DNA of 64,000 nucleotides from Flavobacteriaceae bacterium UBA3591 (GCA_002375695.1 DFMO01000003.1:434540-498539); one strand, 5' to 3'. Counted from the stretch's first letter, positions 1 to 8,973 are shown. Notes: generated from the sequence alone by a model not told the origin. Translations and numbers: made by a program.

Positions 1-1307
1 TTTATAAAAAAGCCAAGGCAAAAGGTTTAAGTAAACAAGAAGCTTCACCTTATATTGCCAAACATTTAAATATTGCTAAAATTTTACGCAAGTCGGCGTC
101 AGATTGGGATGGTGGTTATGCTATGGCGGGTTTGCTTGGGCACGGAGATGCTTTTGTATTACGCGATCCAGCTGGTATTCGTCCTGCATATTATTACCAA
201 GATGATGAGGTAATTGTTGTAGCTTCAGAACGCCCGGCAATTCAAACTGTTTTTAATGTTCCGTTTGAATCAGTAAACGAATTAGAACCTGGGCACGCCA
301 TAATTATCGAGAAAAACGGTAAAGTGAAATTATCAGAAATTTTGGCGCCTTTAGAAAGAAAATCCTGTTCTTTTGAGCGTATTTATTTCTCACGCGGAAG
401 CGATGCCGAAATCTATCAAGAACGAAAAATGCTTGGTAAATTGGTAATGCCGAAAGTTTTAGAGTCGATAGATCACGATACCGAAAATTCTGTTTTCTCA
501 TTTATTCCTAACACTGCCGAAACTTCATTTTACGGAATGCTCGAAGCGGCACAAGACGAATTAAACAAACAGAAAAATGAAGCTATTTTAAACGAAAAAA
601 ATAGTTTGACAGACGCTCGTCTTCAACAAATACAAGCGCATAAAATAAGAACAGAAAAAATTGCTATCAAGGATGTTAAATTAAGAACATTTATCACCGA
701 TGATAGCAGTAGAGACGATTTGGTTGCACACGTGTACGATGTTACCTATGGTGTTGTTAAACCCAATGATAATCTAGTAATTATAGACGACAGTATTGTA
801 CGCGGTACAACACTTAAAAAGAGTATTTTAAAAATGCTCGACAGGCTTAACCCCAAGCAAATTGTAGTGGTGTCTTCTGCACCGCAAATACGCTATCCAG
901 ACTGCTATGGTATAGATATGGCACGTTTAGAAGACTTGGTTGCCTTTCAGGCAGCACTCGCGCTTCATCGCGATAGAGGCACTTACAATGTTGTAGAAGA
1001 AATTTACGATAAATGTAAGCAGCAACTTGCAATTGAAGACGCTGCAGTAATAAATCATGTGAAAGATTTATACGCACCGTTTAGCGATGAAGAAATTTCA
1101 GATAAAATTGCCGAAATTATTAGCGAAGAAGGTATAAGTGCCAAAGTAAAAATAATCTTCCAATCTGTAGACGACTTGCACGTGGCTTGTCCTAAAAATT
1201 TAGGAGATTGGTATTTTACAGGTAATTATCCAACTGCTGGTGGAAACCGAGTTGTGAATAGAGCATACATCAATTTTTACGAAGGAAACCCAGAACGCGC
1301 ATATTAA
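1..1307 (+). CDS. purF: Amidophosphoribosyltransferase, 3' part
   Basis: The reading frame is open from position 3 through the left edge to the stop at 1305-1307, so the N-terminus lies outside the window; the ATG at 123 is internal. The enzyme would transfer the glutamine amide to PRPP, the first step of purine synthesis. Visible parts are the end of the glutamine-amidotransferase half (DPAGIRPAYY, about residues 15-24 counted from position 123) and the phosphoribosyltransferase half with the PRPP loop IIDDSIVRGTT (about 218-228). The long insert between the halves and the C-terminal extension after the PRPP domain fit the roughly 630-residue form common in Bacteroidetes. The family is clear; whether the Cys nucleophile is present cannot be seen. 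Confidence 0.9.
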   Translation, partial: YKKAKAKGLSKQEASPYIAKHLNIAKILRKSASDWDGGYAMAGLLGHGDAFVLRDPAGIRPAYYYQDDEVIVVASERPAIQTVFNVPFESVNELEPGHAIIIEKNGKVKLSEILAPLERKSCSFERIYFSRGSDAEIYQERKMLGKLVMPKVLESIDHDTENSVFSFIPNTAETSFYGMLEAAQDELNKQKNEAILNEKNSLTDARLQQIQAHKIRTEKIAIKDVKLRTFITDDSSRDDLVAHVYDVTYGVVKPNDNLVIIDDSIVRGTTLKKSILKMLDRLNPKQIVVVSSAPQIRYPDCYGIDMARLEDLVAFQAALALHRDRGTYNVVEEIYDKCKQQLAIEDAAVINHVKDLYAPFSDEEISDKIAEIISEEGISAKVKIIFQSVDDLHVACPKNLGDWYFTGNYPTAGGNRVVNRAYINFYEGNPERAY

Positions 1308-1419
1308 ATTAGAGTTAATGTTATTTGCAAGATGCATTTAATCGGAAAGCGCTCTCACTTTATCGAAAAATATTGATTTTCATATAATTACTGAAAAAAG
1401 TTGAATTATATTTGAACTT

Positions 1420-1507
1420 ACCATATGACGTAAGTAGGTTAGGTCTATGGTAAGATTTGGGGCAAAAAAGGTAGGTGAAAGCCTGCCTTTTTTCATGCGC
1501 CAAATCT
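1420..1507 (+). ncRNA. Candidate small RNA locus, copy 1, ending in a terminator-like hairpin
   Basis: A -7-like box TATATTTG (1407-1414) is followed by an inverted repeat CTTACCAT (1417-1424) / ATGGTAAG (1447-1454). A long hairpin then spans 1453-1507: outer arms AGATTTGGGGC and GCGCCAAATCT (one mismatch), A6/T6 tracts, and an inner stem GGTAGG/CCTGCC with one G-U pair around the loop TGAAAG. The T tract after the inner stem makes a good intrinsic terminator. The arrangement recurs at 1834-1933 with a different inner stem that still pairs. A transcript of about 75-90 nt is inferred. It matches no RNA family I recognise, and there is no clear -33 element. Confidence 0.35.
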
Positions 1508-1632
1508 AAAACGGGGTGGCGAGCCTCCGAAGTTGTTTGCTTATTTCCGAAGTTTTTTTTCGAGCCGTTTTTCCTTTCTTCCTGTGAAAGCCTGCCTTTT
1601 TTCATGCTTCAAATCGAAAACGGGGTGGTGTG
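1475..1632 (+). repeat. Tandem repeat, period 109 bp, about 1.5 copies
   Basis: The block beginning GTGAAAGCCTGCC at 1475 recurs at 1584 and runs through CATGC-(G/T)-(C/T)CAAATC and ACGGGGTGG. Only the right arm of the first hairpin is duplicated, so the second unit cannot form the same stem. The related block at 1908-2175 shares the GGGGTGGCGAGCCTCCG and TTTCCGAAG...TTCGAGCCGTTTT segments. No plausible protein is encoded. Confidence 0.7.
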
Positions 1633-1846
1633 ATGCTAAAGTAATCGTAGTTTAAAACATCAACGCTCAAGGCAACTGTTGAATGTTGATAAATTAATTT
1701 AACCCCCGAAAAACGAACTGTTAAAAAATTAACAATTGAGGTGTGCATAGATACCGAAAGACCAGTATTATATCCTTTCAACGAAAAAACAGGTAATTCG
1801 TCTAAAAGCATAATTTTGAACGATTTAATGCTATATCTTTGATACA

Positions 1847-1933
1847 TACCATTAGCATAAGTAGGTTAAGTTCATGGTAGATTTGGGGCAAAAAAAGACA
1901 AACGATAGTTTGTCTTTTTTTATGCGCCAAATT
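1847..1933 (+). ncRNA. Candidate small RNA locus, copy 2
   Basis: This is a diverged copy of the 1407-1507 locus. It has a -7-like box TATCTTTG (1834-1841) with TTTTG 15 nt further upstream, then TACCAT (1847-1852) / ATGGTA (1874-1879) around the shared TAAGTAGGTTA segment. A hairpin follows at 1879-1933. Its inner stem, A7-GACAAAC / GTTTGTC-T7 with loop GATA, is perfect yet differs in sequence from copy 1, while the outer arms (ATTTGGGGC / GCGCCAAAT) are kept. Conserved pairing with changed bases suggests that the structure matters. The stem has A and T tracts on both sides, so it could also terminate transcription on the minus strand. Confidence 0.35.
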
Positions 1934-2175
1934 GAAACTGGGGTGGCGAGCCTCCGCTATTTTTTATTATTTCCGAAGGTTTTTTCGAGCCGTTTTATTT
2001 TTCTCGCGACTATCGTTTGTCTTTTTTTATGCGCCAAATTGAAACTGGGGTGGCGAGCCTCCGCTATTTTTTATTATTTCCGAAGGTTTTTCGAGCCGTT
2101 TTATTTTTCTCGCGACTATCGTTTGTCTTTTTTTATGCGCCAAATTGAAATTTGGGGTGGCGAGTTTCCGAGATT
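1908..2175 (+). repeat. Tandem repeat, period 106-107 bp, about 2.5 copies
   Basis: Units begin at GTTTGTC-T7 at 1908, 2015 and 2121, and carry ATGCGCCAAATTGAAA, GGGGTGGCGAGCCTCCG, TTTCCGAAGG, a TCGAGCCGTTTTATTTTTC tail and CGCGACTATC. The first two are nearly identical; the third diverges and stops near 2175. All start inside the right arm of the copy 2 hairpin. The 1633-1833 stretch between the two repeat blocks holds no gene I can support. Confidence 0.75.
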
Positions 2176-2221
2176 GTTTTCATATTTTTAAACTAGCTAA
2201 TTCAATATTACATCACAAAAA

Positions 2222-2249
2222 AAATCCGAAGCCAAAAGACTTCGGATTT
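2222..2249 (-). terminator. Intrinsic terminator of sodA
   Basis: A perfect 10-bp stem AAATCCGAAG / CTTCGGATTT with an 8-nt loop lies 25 bp past the sodA stop. Read on the minus strand it is followed by a run of T. Confidence 0.85.
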
Positions 2250-2273
2250 AGTTAAAATCGCTCTTAGATTTTA

Positions 2274-2882
2274 TTATTTATTGTTGGCGTAGTTTTTAGA
2301 AACTTCGTCCCAATTCACCACATTCCAAAACGCCCCAACATAGTCTGGACGCTTATTTTGGTATTTTAAGTAATATGCGTGTTCCCAAACGTCTAACCCT
2401 AAAATTGGAGTTCCGCCGCAGCCTACGTTTGGCATTAATGGGTTATCTTGGTTTGGTGTTGAGCATACTTCAACTTTACCACCTTTGTGAACGCAAAGCC
2501 AAGCCCAACCCGATCCAAACTGTGTTTTTGCGGCATTGCTAAACTTTTCTTTAAATGCGTCAAAACTTCCAAAGGCGTCATCAATAGCTTGGGCCAATTC
2601 GCCAGAAGGCTTTCCACCACCATTTGGAGACATTACTTTCCAAAATAAAGAGTGATTGTAAAATCCGCCACCATTGTTTCTAACAGCTTTGTTGTCCATA
2701 TCTAGATTTTTTAAAATATCTTCAATAGACTTTCCTTCCATATTTGTACCTTCAATGGCCGAATTTAAATTATTGGTATAACCTTGATGGTGTTTTCCAT
2801 GATGAATTTCCATGGTTTGAGCATCAATATTTGGTTCTAATGCATCGTGTGCATACGGTAACTTTGGTAATTCGAATGACAT
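2274..2882 (-). CDS. sodA: Superoxide dismutase, Mn/Fe family
   Basis: This 202-residue protein converts superoxide to oxygen and hydrogen peroxide. The start at 2882 (MSFELPKLPYAHDAL) is preferred over an upstream in-frame ATG at 2924, because family members begin here and a -7 box lies inside the longer frame. The metal ligands are visible: H27 in EIHHGKHHQGY, the second His in NHSLFWKVM, and the Asp/His of DVWEHAYYLKYQNKRPDY near the C-terminus. There is no signal peptide, so it is cytoplasmic. The metal (Mn, Fe or either) cannot be told from sequence alone. It is a single-gene unit with its own promoter and terminator. Confidence 0.96.
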   Translation of the reverse strand: MSFELPKLPYAHDALEPNIDAQTMEIHHGKHHQGYTNNLNSAIEGTNMEGKSIEDILKNLDMDNKAVRNNGGGFYNHSLFWKVMSPNGGGKPSGELAQAIDDAFGSFDAFKEKFSNAAKTQFGSGWAWLCVHKGGKVEVCSTPNQDNPLMPNVGCGGTPILGLDVWEHAYYLKYQNKRPDYVGAFWNVVNWDEVSKNYANNK

Positions 2883-2921
2883 AATTATATAGTTTTTTAA
2901 TCGGTTACTAATAAATTCACC

Positions 2922-2929
2922 CAAATTTA
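2922..2929 (-). promoter_or_regulatory. Probable -7 box of sodA
   Basis: On the minus strand this reads TAAATTTG, matching the Bacteroidetes TAnnTTTG element. It lies about 40 bp before the sodA ATG. I see no convincing TTG-type -33 element 19-21 bp upstream. Confidence 0.45.
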
Positions 2930-3041
2930 AGCAAACTATTACCTATTATGTGTTATAGCTTTTATAAGATTTCTATTTCAGTATAGATTATTTTTATGCT
3001 GAAGCTATAAAAAATGTATTTTAGTACAAAATGTAGACTTT

Positions 3042-6000
3042 TTGAAAAATAAAACTAGCTTTTCGATATACAATGCCGCCGCTGGGAGTGGTAAAACCTT
3101 TACGCTTGTAAAAGAATTTTTAAAGCAGTTATTTACTGTAAAAAACGATGATTATTACAAGCATCTTTTGGCTATTACTTTTACAAATAAAGCGGTTGCC
3201 GAAATGAAACAACGTATTGTTGAAACACTAATCGCTTTTAGTGAACACGACAAAACACAGCAATCTTTACCAATGCTCTCCATCATTGCCGATGAAACAG
3301 GTGTTGAGATTGATAAAATAAAAGCACGCTCTACAAGAATTTTAAAAAATTTACTCCATAATTATGCGGCATTAAGTGTTGAAACCATAGACAGTTTCAA
3401 TCACAGACTAATTAGAACATTTGCGCGCGATTTAAAATTAGCAACCAATTTTGAAGTTACGCTGGATATTGACGAACTCTTGGGCGAAGCGGTAGATTTG
3501 CTTTTAAGCAAAGCGGGTGAAAATAAAGAAATAACAAAAGTATTGTTAGATTTTGCTTTGGAAAAAACCGATGATGACAAATCGTGGGATATTAGTAGAG
3601 ATATTGCTAAAGCTGCAAAGTTGCTTTTTAGTGAAAATGATGCTAAATACGTTTCAAATTTAAAGAGGAAGTCTTTAGACGATTTTTTACAGTTTAAAAA
3701 ACAGTTGCTTAACAAAAAGAAAAATCTATCTAAGACAATTAATGAACGAGCTACCCAAACGCTGAAACTTATTGAAGATAGCGGCTTGGAACACTCAGAT
3801 TTTTCGAGAAAAACATTGCCAAATCATTTTTTAAAACTTCAATCGGGGAATTACAATGTTTACAACAATAAGCTTCAAGAAAACCTTGAAAATAACAAAG
3901 CATTGTACAAAGTAAAAGAAGCATTACATATTGTTGAAGCAATAGAAAGCATTACGCCTACGCTACTCGCCAATTATATTGAAATAAAAAACCTAGTTGG
4001 CGAGTATAATTTGTACAACGCTATTTTAAGAAATATTACGCCCCTTTCGGTGATAAATCTTGTTAATCAAGAAATTGAAGCAATAAAAAACGACAAGAAT
4101 ATTTTCCCGATTTCAGAATTTAACTCCCTTATAAATACTGAAATTAGAGATCAACCAGCTCCTTTTATTTATGAAAGATTGGGGGAAAACTACAGACACT
4201 TTTTTATTGACGAATTTCAAGATACTTCAAAATTGCAGTGGGATAATTTAATTCCATTAATAGATAATGCCTTGTCGCAGCAGTTAGAAAATTCGTTTGG
4301 GAACCTGCTTTTAGTTGGCGATGCAAAACAATCTATTTACAGATGGCGTGGCGGACTGCCCGAGCAGTTTATAGATTTGTATAATGACGAGAATCCCTTT
4401 CATCGCGAAAAGGAAGTCTTTGCGTTAGACACAAACTTTAGAAGTTGCGAAGAAATAATAAATTTTAATAATGACTTTTTCAGTTATATTTCAACTTATT
4501 TAGACGATGAAAATCATCAAAAACTTTACCGCGAAGGCAATCGGCAAAAATGTAACACCAAGAAAAATGGTTACGTAAGGCTGGAATTTGTTGAAAAGCA
4601 AAAAAAAGCGGAGAGAATCACCGCCTATTCACAGCTCGCCTTGGAGGCAATAATCAGTTCAAAAGAGAAGGGTTTTTCTGAAAGTGATATTTGTATTCTT
4701 ACTCGTACCACCGCCGATGGTATCGCGCTAAGTACGTATTTAATGGAGCGCGGAATTTCGGTTATTTCTTCAGAAACACTACTATTACAATCTTCGCCAA
4801 TAGTACAAATTTTAGTTTTTGCTTTACAACTTTGCTTAAACCCGAAGAATGACGAAGCCAAAATTAATTTATTGAATTTGCTTTATGACCAACAGGATAT
4901 TTCCGAAGATAAACACACGTTTTTTACAAGGTTTTTAAATACTTCAGAAACACAATTCGCACAAATTTTAAAAGAATTCAATATTGAATTTTCACTTTTA
5001 GAAATGCGTTCAAAATCACTTTTTGAAGCTTTTGAATACTGCATTGAAAAATTTACACTCGCGCCAGCGGCAGATGCTTATTTGTTTGGCTTTATGGATT
5101 TGGTTTTTGAATTTCAACAGCAACCAGAACCCGATAAAATTTCGTTTTTAGATTTTTGGGAAACCAAGAAAGAAAAGGCTTCAATTCCTGCAAATGAAGG
5201 GACAAACGCCGTGCAACTAATGACAATTCACAAAGCCAAGGGATTGGAGTTTCCAATTGTTATTTTTCCGTTTGCCGATATTAATATAACCACCGCAAAG
5301 AACGATCAATTGTGGTATCCATTGCAGGATGAGGATTTTAAGTTTGAAGAGGCCCAAATAAATTTTAATGCAAATTTAAATAATTATGGCAATGTTGGTC
5401 AAGAAATGTATGCCAATCACAAACGTCAATTGGAATTAGACAATGTTAATTTGCTATATGTAACTTTTACCCGAGCGGTTGAAAAATTGTATGTTTTTGC
5501 TGAAATGCCAACCGAATTAAAAAGCGAAAATCCCACCACCTACAACCAACTTTTTATGCAGTTTTTAAAGCATAAAAATATATGGAACAATAATCAATTA
5601 TTTTACGAATTTGGAAACGATTTGGAAAAAACTTCGATTAAAAAAGAAGTGGTTTTACAGCAGGAACCACTTTATTTTTCATCAAACCCCGATAAACACG
5701 GGATGAAAATAATTCCTACAGAGAAAAATAGATTAGATGAAGAAACAATAGCAGCTATTACAGCGGGAAATTTATTGCATAATACCATGGCACAAATAAA
5801 GGACAAAACTGATGTTGAAATAGTTTTAACAAAATTAAAAACGCGAGCAATTATCCCCGAAGCCGAATTTGAGCAATTGAATAATACAATACTTCGCATC
5901 GTAAATCATCCAGAATTGCAGCCGTTTTTTAACGGGTCTGGCACTGTGTATAACGAGCGTAATATTTTAACCGAAAATGGCTTGGTTTTAAGGCCCGATA

Positions 6001-6182
6001 GAATTAATATTTCAAACACAAATAAGGCTACTGTAATAGATTATAAAACAGGGAATCCTAATGTTTGGCATCACGACCAATTAATTGAATATGCAAATGC
6101 TTTAAACGCGATGGGCTTTAAAGTAGTTGAAAAAATACTTATATATAGTAGTGAAGAGAAAATAGTAATAAATAAAGCTTAA
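3042..6182 (+). CDS. addA: AddA-type UvrD helicase/nuclease
   Basis: This 1046-residue protein is an ATP-dependent helicase-exonuclease subunit that would process double-strand breaks for RecA loading, together with the AddB-like protein at 8987. Walker A is AAAGSGKT (residues 12-19), motif II is IDEFQD (389-394), and motif IV-like QSIYRWRGG lies near 430. A C-terminal RecB-type nuclease shows GNLLHNTM, RPDR (984-987) and DYKTG (1000-1004). The only start that places Walker A at the usual distance is TTG at 3042; no in-frame ATG precedes it. The kbl gene follows 24 bp later. UvrD-like proteins of other classes lack the terminal nuclease, so the AddA assignment is firm at family level. Confidence 0.9.
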   Translation: MKNKTSFSIYNAAAGSGKTFTLVKEFLKQLFTVKNDDYYKHLLAITFTNKAVAEMKQRIVETLIAFSEHDKTQQSLPMLSIIADETGVEIDKIKARSTRILKNLLHNYAALSVETIDSFNHRLIRTFARDLKLATNFEVTLDIDELLGEAVDLLLSKAGENKEITKVLLDFALEKTDDDKSWDISRDIAKAAKLLFSENDAKYVSNLKRKSLDDFLQFKKQLLNKKKNLSKTINERATQTLKLIEDSGLEHSDFSRKTLPNHFLKLQSGNYNVYNNKLQENLENNKALYKVKEALHIVEAIESITPTLLANYIEIKNLVGEYNLYNAILRNITPLSVINLVNQEIEAIKNDKNIFPISEFNSLINTEIRDQPAPFIYERLGENYRHFFIDEFQDTSKLQWDNLIPLIDNALSQQLENSFGNLLLVGDAKQSIYRWRGGLPEQFIDLYNDENPFHREKEVFALDTNFRSCEEIINFNNDFFSYISTYLDDENHQKLYREGNRQKCNTKKNGYVRLEFVEKQKKAERITAYSQLALEAIISSKEKGFSESDICILTRTTADGIALSTYLMERGISVISSETLLLQSSPIVQILVFALQLCLNPKNDEAKINLLNLLYDQQDISEDKHTFFTRFLNTSETQFAQILKEFNIEFSLLEMRSKSLFEAFEYCIEKFTLAPAADAYLFGFMDLVFEFQQQPEPDKISFLDFWETKKEKASIPANEGTNAVQLMTIHKAKGLEFPIVIFPFADINITTAKNDQLWYPLQDEDFKFEEAQINFNANLNNYGNVGQEMYANHKRQLELDNVNLLYVTFTRAVEKLYVFAEMPTELKSENPTTYNQLFMQFLKHKNIWNNNQLFYEFGNDLEKTSIKKEVVLQQEPLYFSSNPDKHGMKIIPTEKNRLDEETIAAITAGNLLHNTMAQIKDKTDVEIVLTKLKTRAIIPEAEFEQLNNTILRIVNHPELQPFFNGSGTVYNERNILTENGLVLRPDRINISNTNKATVIDYKTGNPNVWHHDQLIEYANALNAMGFKVVEKILIYSSEEKIVINKA

Positions 6183-6206
6183 TTTTGAGCTTTAAAAAAA
6201 TAGATT

Positions 6207-7403
6207 ATGTACGGAAAAATAAAAGAACACTTACAAAAAGAGTTAGAAGAAATAAAAGCCAATGGTCTTTATAAAAGGGAACGTATAATTACCTCGCCTC
6301 AAGATGCAGAAATTACAATCTCTACGGGAGAGAAGGTATTAAATTTTTGTGCAAATAATTATTTAGGGCTTTCGGCAAATAAAGAAGTTATACAAGCTGC
6401 CAAAGATGCTATGGATACACACGGTTTTGGTATGTCGTCTGTTCGTTTTATTTGTGGAACTCAAGATATTCATAAAGAACTAGAGCAAAAAATAGCCGAT
6501 TTTTACGGTACAGAAGACACCATTTTATACGCTGCCTGTTTTGATGCCAATGGGGGGGTGTTCGAACCACTTTTAAGCGCCGAAGATGCTATAATTTCCG
6601 ATTCGTTAAACCACGCATCCATTATTGATGGTGTACGCTTGTGTAAAGCTGCGCGCTACCGTTATGAAAATAACAATATGGAAGATTTGGAAAAACAGTT
6701 AATTGCAGCCAACGAAAAAGGTGCGCGATTTAAGCTTATTGTAACCGACGGCGTTTTTTCTATGGATGGTTTGGTAGCACCACTCGATGAAATATGCGAC
6801 TTGGCCGATAAATACGATGCTTTAGTGATGATAGACGAATGTCATGCTACAGGATTTATAGGCGATACCGGTAGAGGTACTTTAGAAGAAAAAGGAGTGA
6901 TGGGTCGTGTAGACATAATTACCGGAACTTTAGGAAAAGCCCTTGGTGGTGCAATGGGTGGTTATACCACCGGAAATAAAGAGGTGATAGATATGTTAAG
7001 ACAACGTTCCCGTCCGTATTTATTTTCAAACTCTTTGGCGCCGGCGATTGTAGGCGCATCTATTAAGGTGTTTGATATGTTATCTAATAATACATCTTTA
7101 AAAGATAAATTGGCAGAAAACACAGCCTATTTTAAAAATGGAATGAAAGAAGCTGGTTTTGATATTATTGATGGTGATTCGGCTATTGTGCCTGTTATGT
7201 TATATGATGCCAAACTATCGCAAGATATGGCAGATAGGTTGCTCGAAGAGGGAATTTATGTAATTGGATTTTTCTTTCCAGTAGTGCCAAAAGATAAAGC
7301 TCGAATTCGGGTACAACTTTCAGCAGCACACACACAAGAACATTTAGATAAAGCTATAAATGCCTTTGTTAAAGTAGGTAAGGAATTAAAAGTTATTGAA
7401 TAA
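6207..7403 (+). CDS. kbl: Glycine C-acetyltransferase (2-amino-3-ketobutyrate CoA ligase)
   Basis: This 398-residue PLP enzyme of the alpha-oxoamine synthase family cleaves 2-amino-3-ketobutyrate with CoA to glycine and acetyl-CoA in threonine breakdown. The PLP lysine is K244 in TGTLGKALGG, with DECHATG upstream for the cofactor Asp/His. Length and the start MYGKIKEHL match the family along its whole length. No threonine dehydrogenase (tdh) is adjacent. The gene sits between addA and ompA, so any operon with addA would be positional rather than functional. The related enzymes BioF and HemA are less likely given the N-terminus and the FCANNYLGLS motif. Confidence 0.93.
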   Translation: MYGKIKEHLQKELEEIKANGLYKRERIITSPQDAEITISTGEKVLNFCANNYLGLSANKEVIQAAKDAMDTHGFGMSSVRFICGTQDIHKELEQKIADFYGTEDTILYAACFDANGGVFEPLLSAEDAIISDSLNHASIIDGVRLCKAARYRYENNNMEDLEKQLIAANEKGARFKLIVTDGVFSMDGLVAPLDEICDLADKYDALVMIDECHATGFIGDTGRGTLEEKGVMGRVDIITGTLGKALGGAMGGYTTGNKEVIDMLRQRSRPYLFSNSLAPAIVGASIKVFDMLSNNTSLKDKLAENTAYFKNGMKEAGFDIIDGDSAIVPVMLYDAKLSQDMADRLLEEGIYVIGFFFPVVPKDKARIRVQLSAAHTQEHLDKAINAFVKVGKELKVIE

Positions 7404-7462
7404 ACAACCCTCAATTTCGGCAACAATAGCAACGATTTTGGGAAAATTTTATTAGATTTACT

Positions 7463-7493
7463 TTTGTTTATAATATTTAACAACTTACTTTTG
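7463..7493 (+). promoter_or_regulatory. Promoter of the OmpA-like gene
   Basis: TTTG (7463-7466), a 19-bp spacer, then TACTTTTG (7486-7493) matches the Bacteroidetes consensus TTTG-N19-21-TAnnTTTG. The inferred start of transcription is near 7500, giving a leader of about 28 nt. A second TACTTTTG overlaps the -33 element at 7459-7466. Confidence 0.8.
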
Positions 7494-7527
7494 CTCATAA
7501 TTAACACTTAAAATTAAACAATCGAAT

Positions 7528-8913
7528 ATGAAACATCTTAACAGATTATTAGTTGCTGCTGTCCTTTTTATGGGAATCGGGGTGGCAAACGCGCAAGACG
7601 AGAACAATCCTTGGGCTGTTGAGGTTGGTGTAAACGCTGTAGACGTTTATTCAGCTGGTCTCAATGAGGATCAAGTACGTATCCCAGCTGCGGCTAGAGG
7701 GGATATTTTTGATGAATACTTTAATGCAAATGATCACTGGAACATTTTACCTTCTGTATCAAGACTAGCTATTAGTAGATACATAGGTAGTGGTTTTGTG
7801 TTTACAGCGGCTGGATCGCTTAACAAAATCGATAAATTAGGTGATTTGCCTGCAAATGACCTAAGCTACTACAGTGCAGATGGTGAAATTAAATACAGCT
7901 TAAAAGATGCTTTAAACAGCAGCTGGTTTGACCCATCTATCGGTATTGGTGGTGGTTATACTTGGGTTGACGACATAGGGTTTGGTACTGCAAACGCACT
8001 TGCAGGTGTTAAATTCTGGTTCAACGAGTACTTAGCACTTAACTTACAATCTACTTATAAGCATTCTTTCGAAGAAGCTTACGGAATTACTCACTTCCAG
8101 CACTCTGCAGGAGTTGTATTCCAGTTTGGAGGAAAAGATACTGATGGTGACGGAATCTACGATAAAGATGACGAGTGCCCAGAAACTCCAGGTTTAGCTG
8201 AATTTAACGGTTGCCCAGATACAGATGGTGACGGTATTGAAGATAGAAACGATGCATGTCCTAACACTCCTGGTTTAGCTGAATTTAACGGCTGCCCAGA
8301 TACTGATGGTGACGGTATTCCAGATCCACAAGATGAGTGCCCTACTGTTGCAGGTTTAGCTGAATTAAACGGTTGTCCTGATGCAGACGGTGACGGTATT
8401 GCTGATAAAGATGACGCTTGTCCAAACGAAGCTGGTCCAAAAGAAAACAACGGTTGCCCTTACGAAGATAGAGATGGTGACGGTGTTCTTGACAAAGATG
8501 ACCAATGTCCAGATGTTGCAGGTACTGTAGCAAACAAAGGTTGCCCAGAAGTTACTGTAGAAGTAATTAAGCAATTAAACGAGTACTCTAAAACTATCTT
8601 GTTTGACTACGATAAGTCTAGCATCAGAAAAGAGTCTTATGCTGCACTTCAAAGTATTGCAGACATTATGAAAGAATATCCTAACACAACTTTCCATATT
8701 GAAGGTCACACAGACAGCCGTGGTAGTGATGCTTACAACATGAAGCTTTCTAAAGAAAGAGCAGCTTCTGTTAAAGATTATTTAACTACTATTGGTATGG
8801 ATGCTAACAGATTAACTTCTGAAGGTTACGGTGAAGAAAGACCAATTGCTACTAATAAAACAGCAGCTGGTAGACAACAAAACCGTCGTGTTGAAATTTC
8901 TTTAAAGAAATAA
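7528..8913 (+). CDS. OmpA-family outer membrane protein with TSP3 repeats
   Basis: This 461-residue protein has a signal peptide (MKHLNRLLVAAVLFMGIGVANA, cut before QDEN). A membrane beta-barrel-like domain (about 25-200) follows, then five calcium-binding thrombospondin type-3 repeats (about 204-340) with DGDGIxDxxDxCP motifs. A C-terminal OmpA peptidoglycan-binding domain (about 350-461) carries HTDSRGSDAYNMKLSKERA. It should tether the outer membrane to the cell wall. A consensus promoter, a strong terminator and codon choices that look more selective than the neighbours (an impression, not a count) suggest high expression. Confidence 0.92.
   Translation: MKHLNRLLVAAVLFMGIGVANAQDENNPWAVEVGVNAVDVYSAGLNEDQVRIPAAARGDIFDEYFNANDHWNILPSVSRLAISRYIGSGFVFTAAGSLNKIDKLGDLPANDLSYYSADGEIKYSLKDALNSSWFDPSIGIGGGYTWVDDIGFGTANALAGVKFWFNEYLALNLQSTYKHSFEEAYGITHFQHSAGVVFQFGGKDTDGDGIYDKDDECPETPGLAEFNGCPDTDGDGIEDRNDACPNTPGLAEFNGCPDTDGDGIPDPQDECPTVAGLAELNGCPDADGDGIADKDDACPNEAGPKENNGCPYEDRDGDGVLDKDDQCPDVAGTVANKGCPEVTVEVIKQLNEYSKTILFDYDKSSIRKESYAALQSIADIMKEYPNTTFHIEGHTDSRGSDAYNMKLSKERAASVKDYLTTIGMDANRLTSEGYGEERPIATNKTAAGRQQNRRVEISLKK
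8137..8556 (+). repeat. 81-bp in-frame repeats encoding TSP3 units
   Basis: Units start with GAT-ACN-GATGGTGACGG at 8137, 8218, 8299 and 8380, exactly 81 bp apart, followed by a diverged fifth unit from about 8467. The segment GGTTTAGCTGAATTTAACGG is almost unchanged between units, so copy number may vary between strains. Confidence 0.85.
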
Positions 8914-8944
8914 TTTCAATAGATAAGTTTTAATAATTTATTTT

Positions 8945-8973
8945 GAAACGCCTCCGAATTTCGGGGGCGTTTC
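8945..8973 (+). terminator. Terminator of the OmpA-like gene
   Basis: GAAACGCC-TCCGA / TCGGG-GGCGTTTC forms a stem of about 13 bp around AAT and is followed by a T-rich tail. It lies 32 bp after the stop and just before addB. Confidence 0.9.

Noticed and set aside
1475..2175. CRISPR array or integron attC sites
   Set aside because: Repeats are about 107 bp with no spacers, and the hairpins lack the attC core and any integrase or cas gene nearby.
1360..2191. Open frames of 80-105 codons on both strands in the repeat region
   Set aside because: They are made of the tandem repeats and hairpin arms and contain repeated segments; they look like by-products of the repeats, not genes.
8157..8574. 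Minus-strand frames of 60-97 codons inside the OmpA gene
   Set aside because: They mirror the 81-bp TSP3 repeats and have Ser/Pro low-complexity translation.
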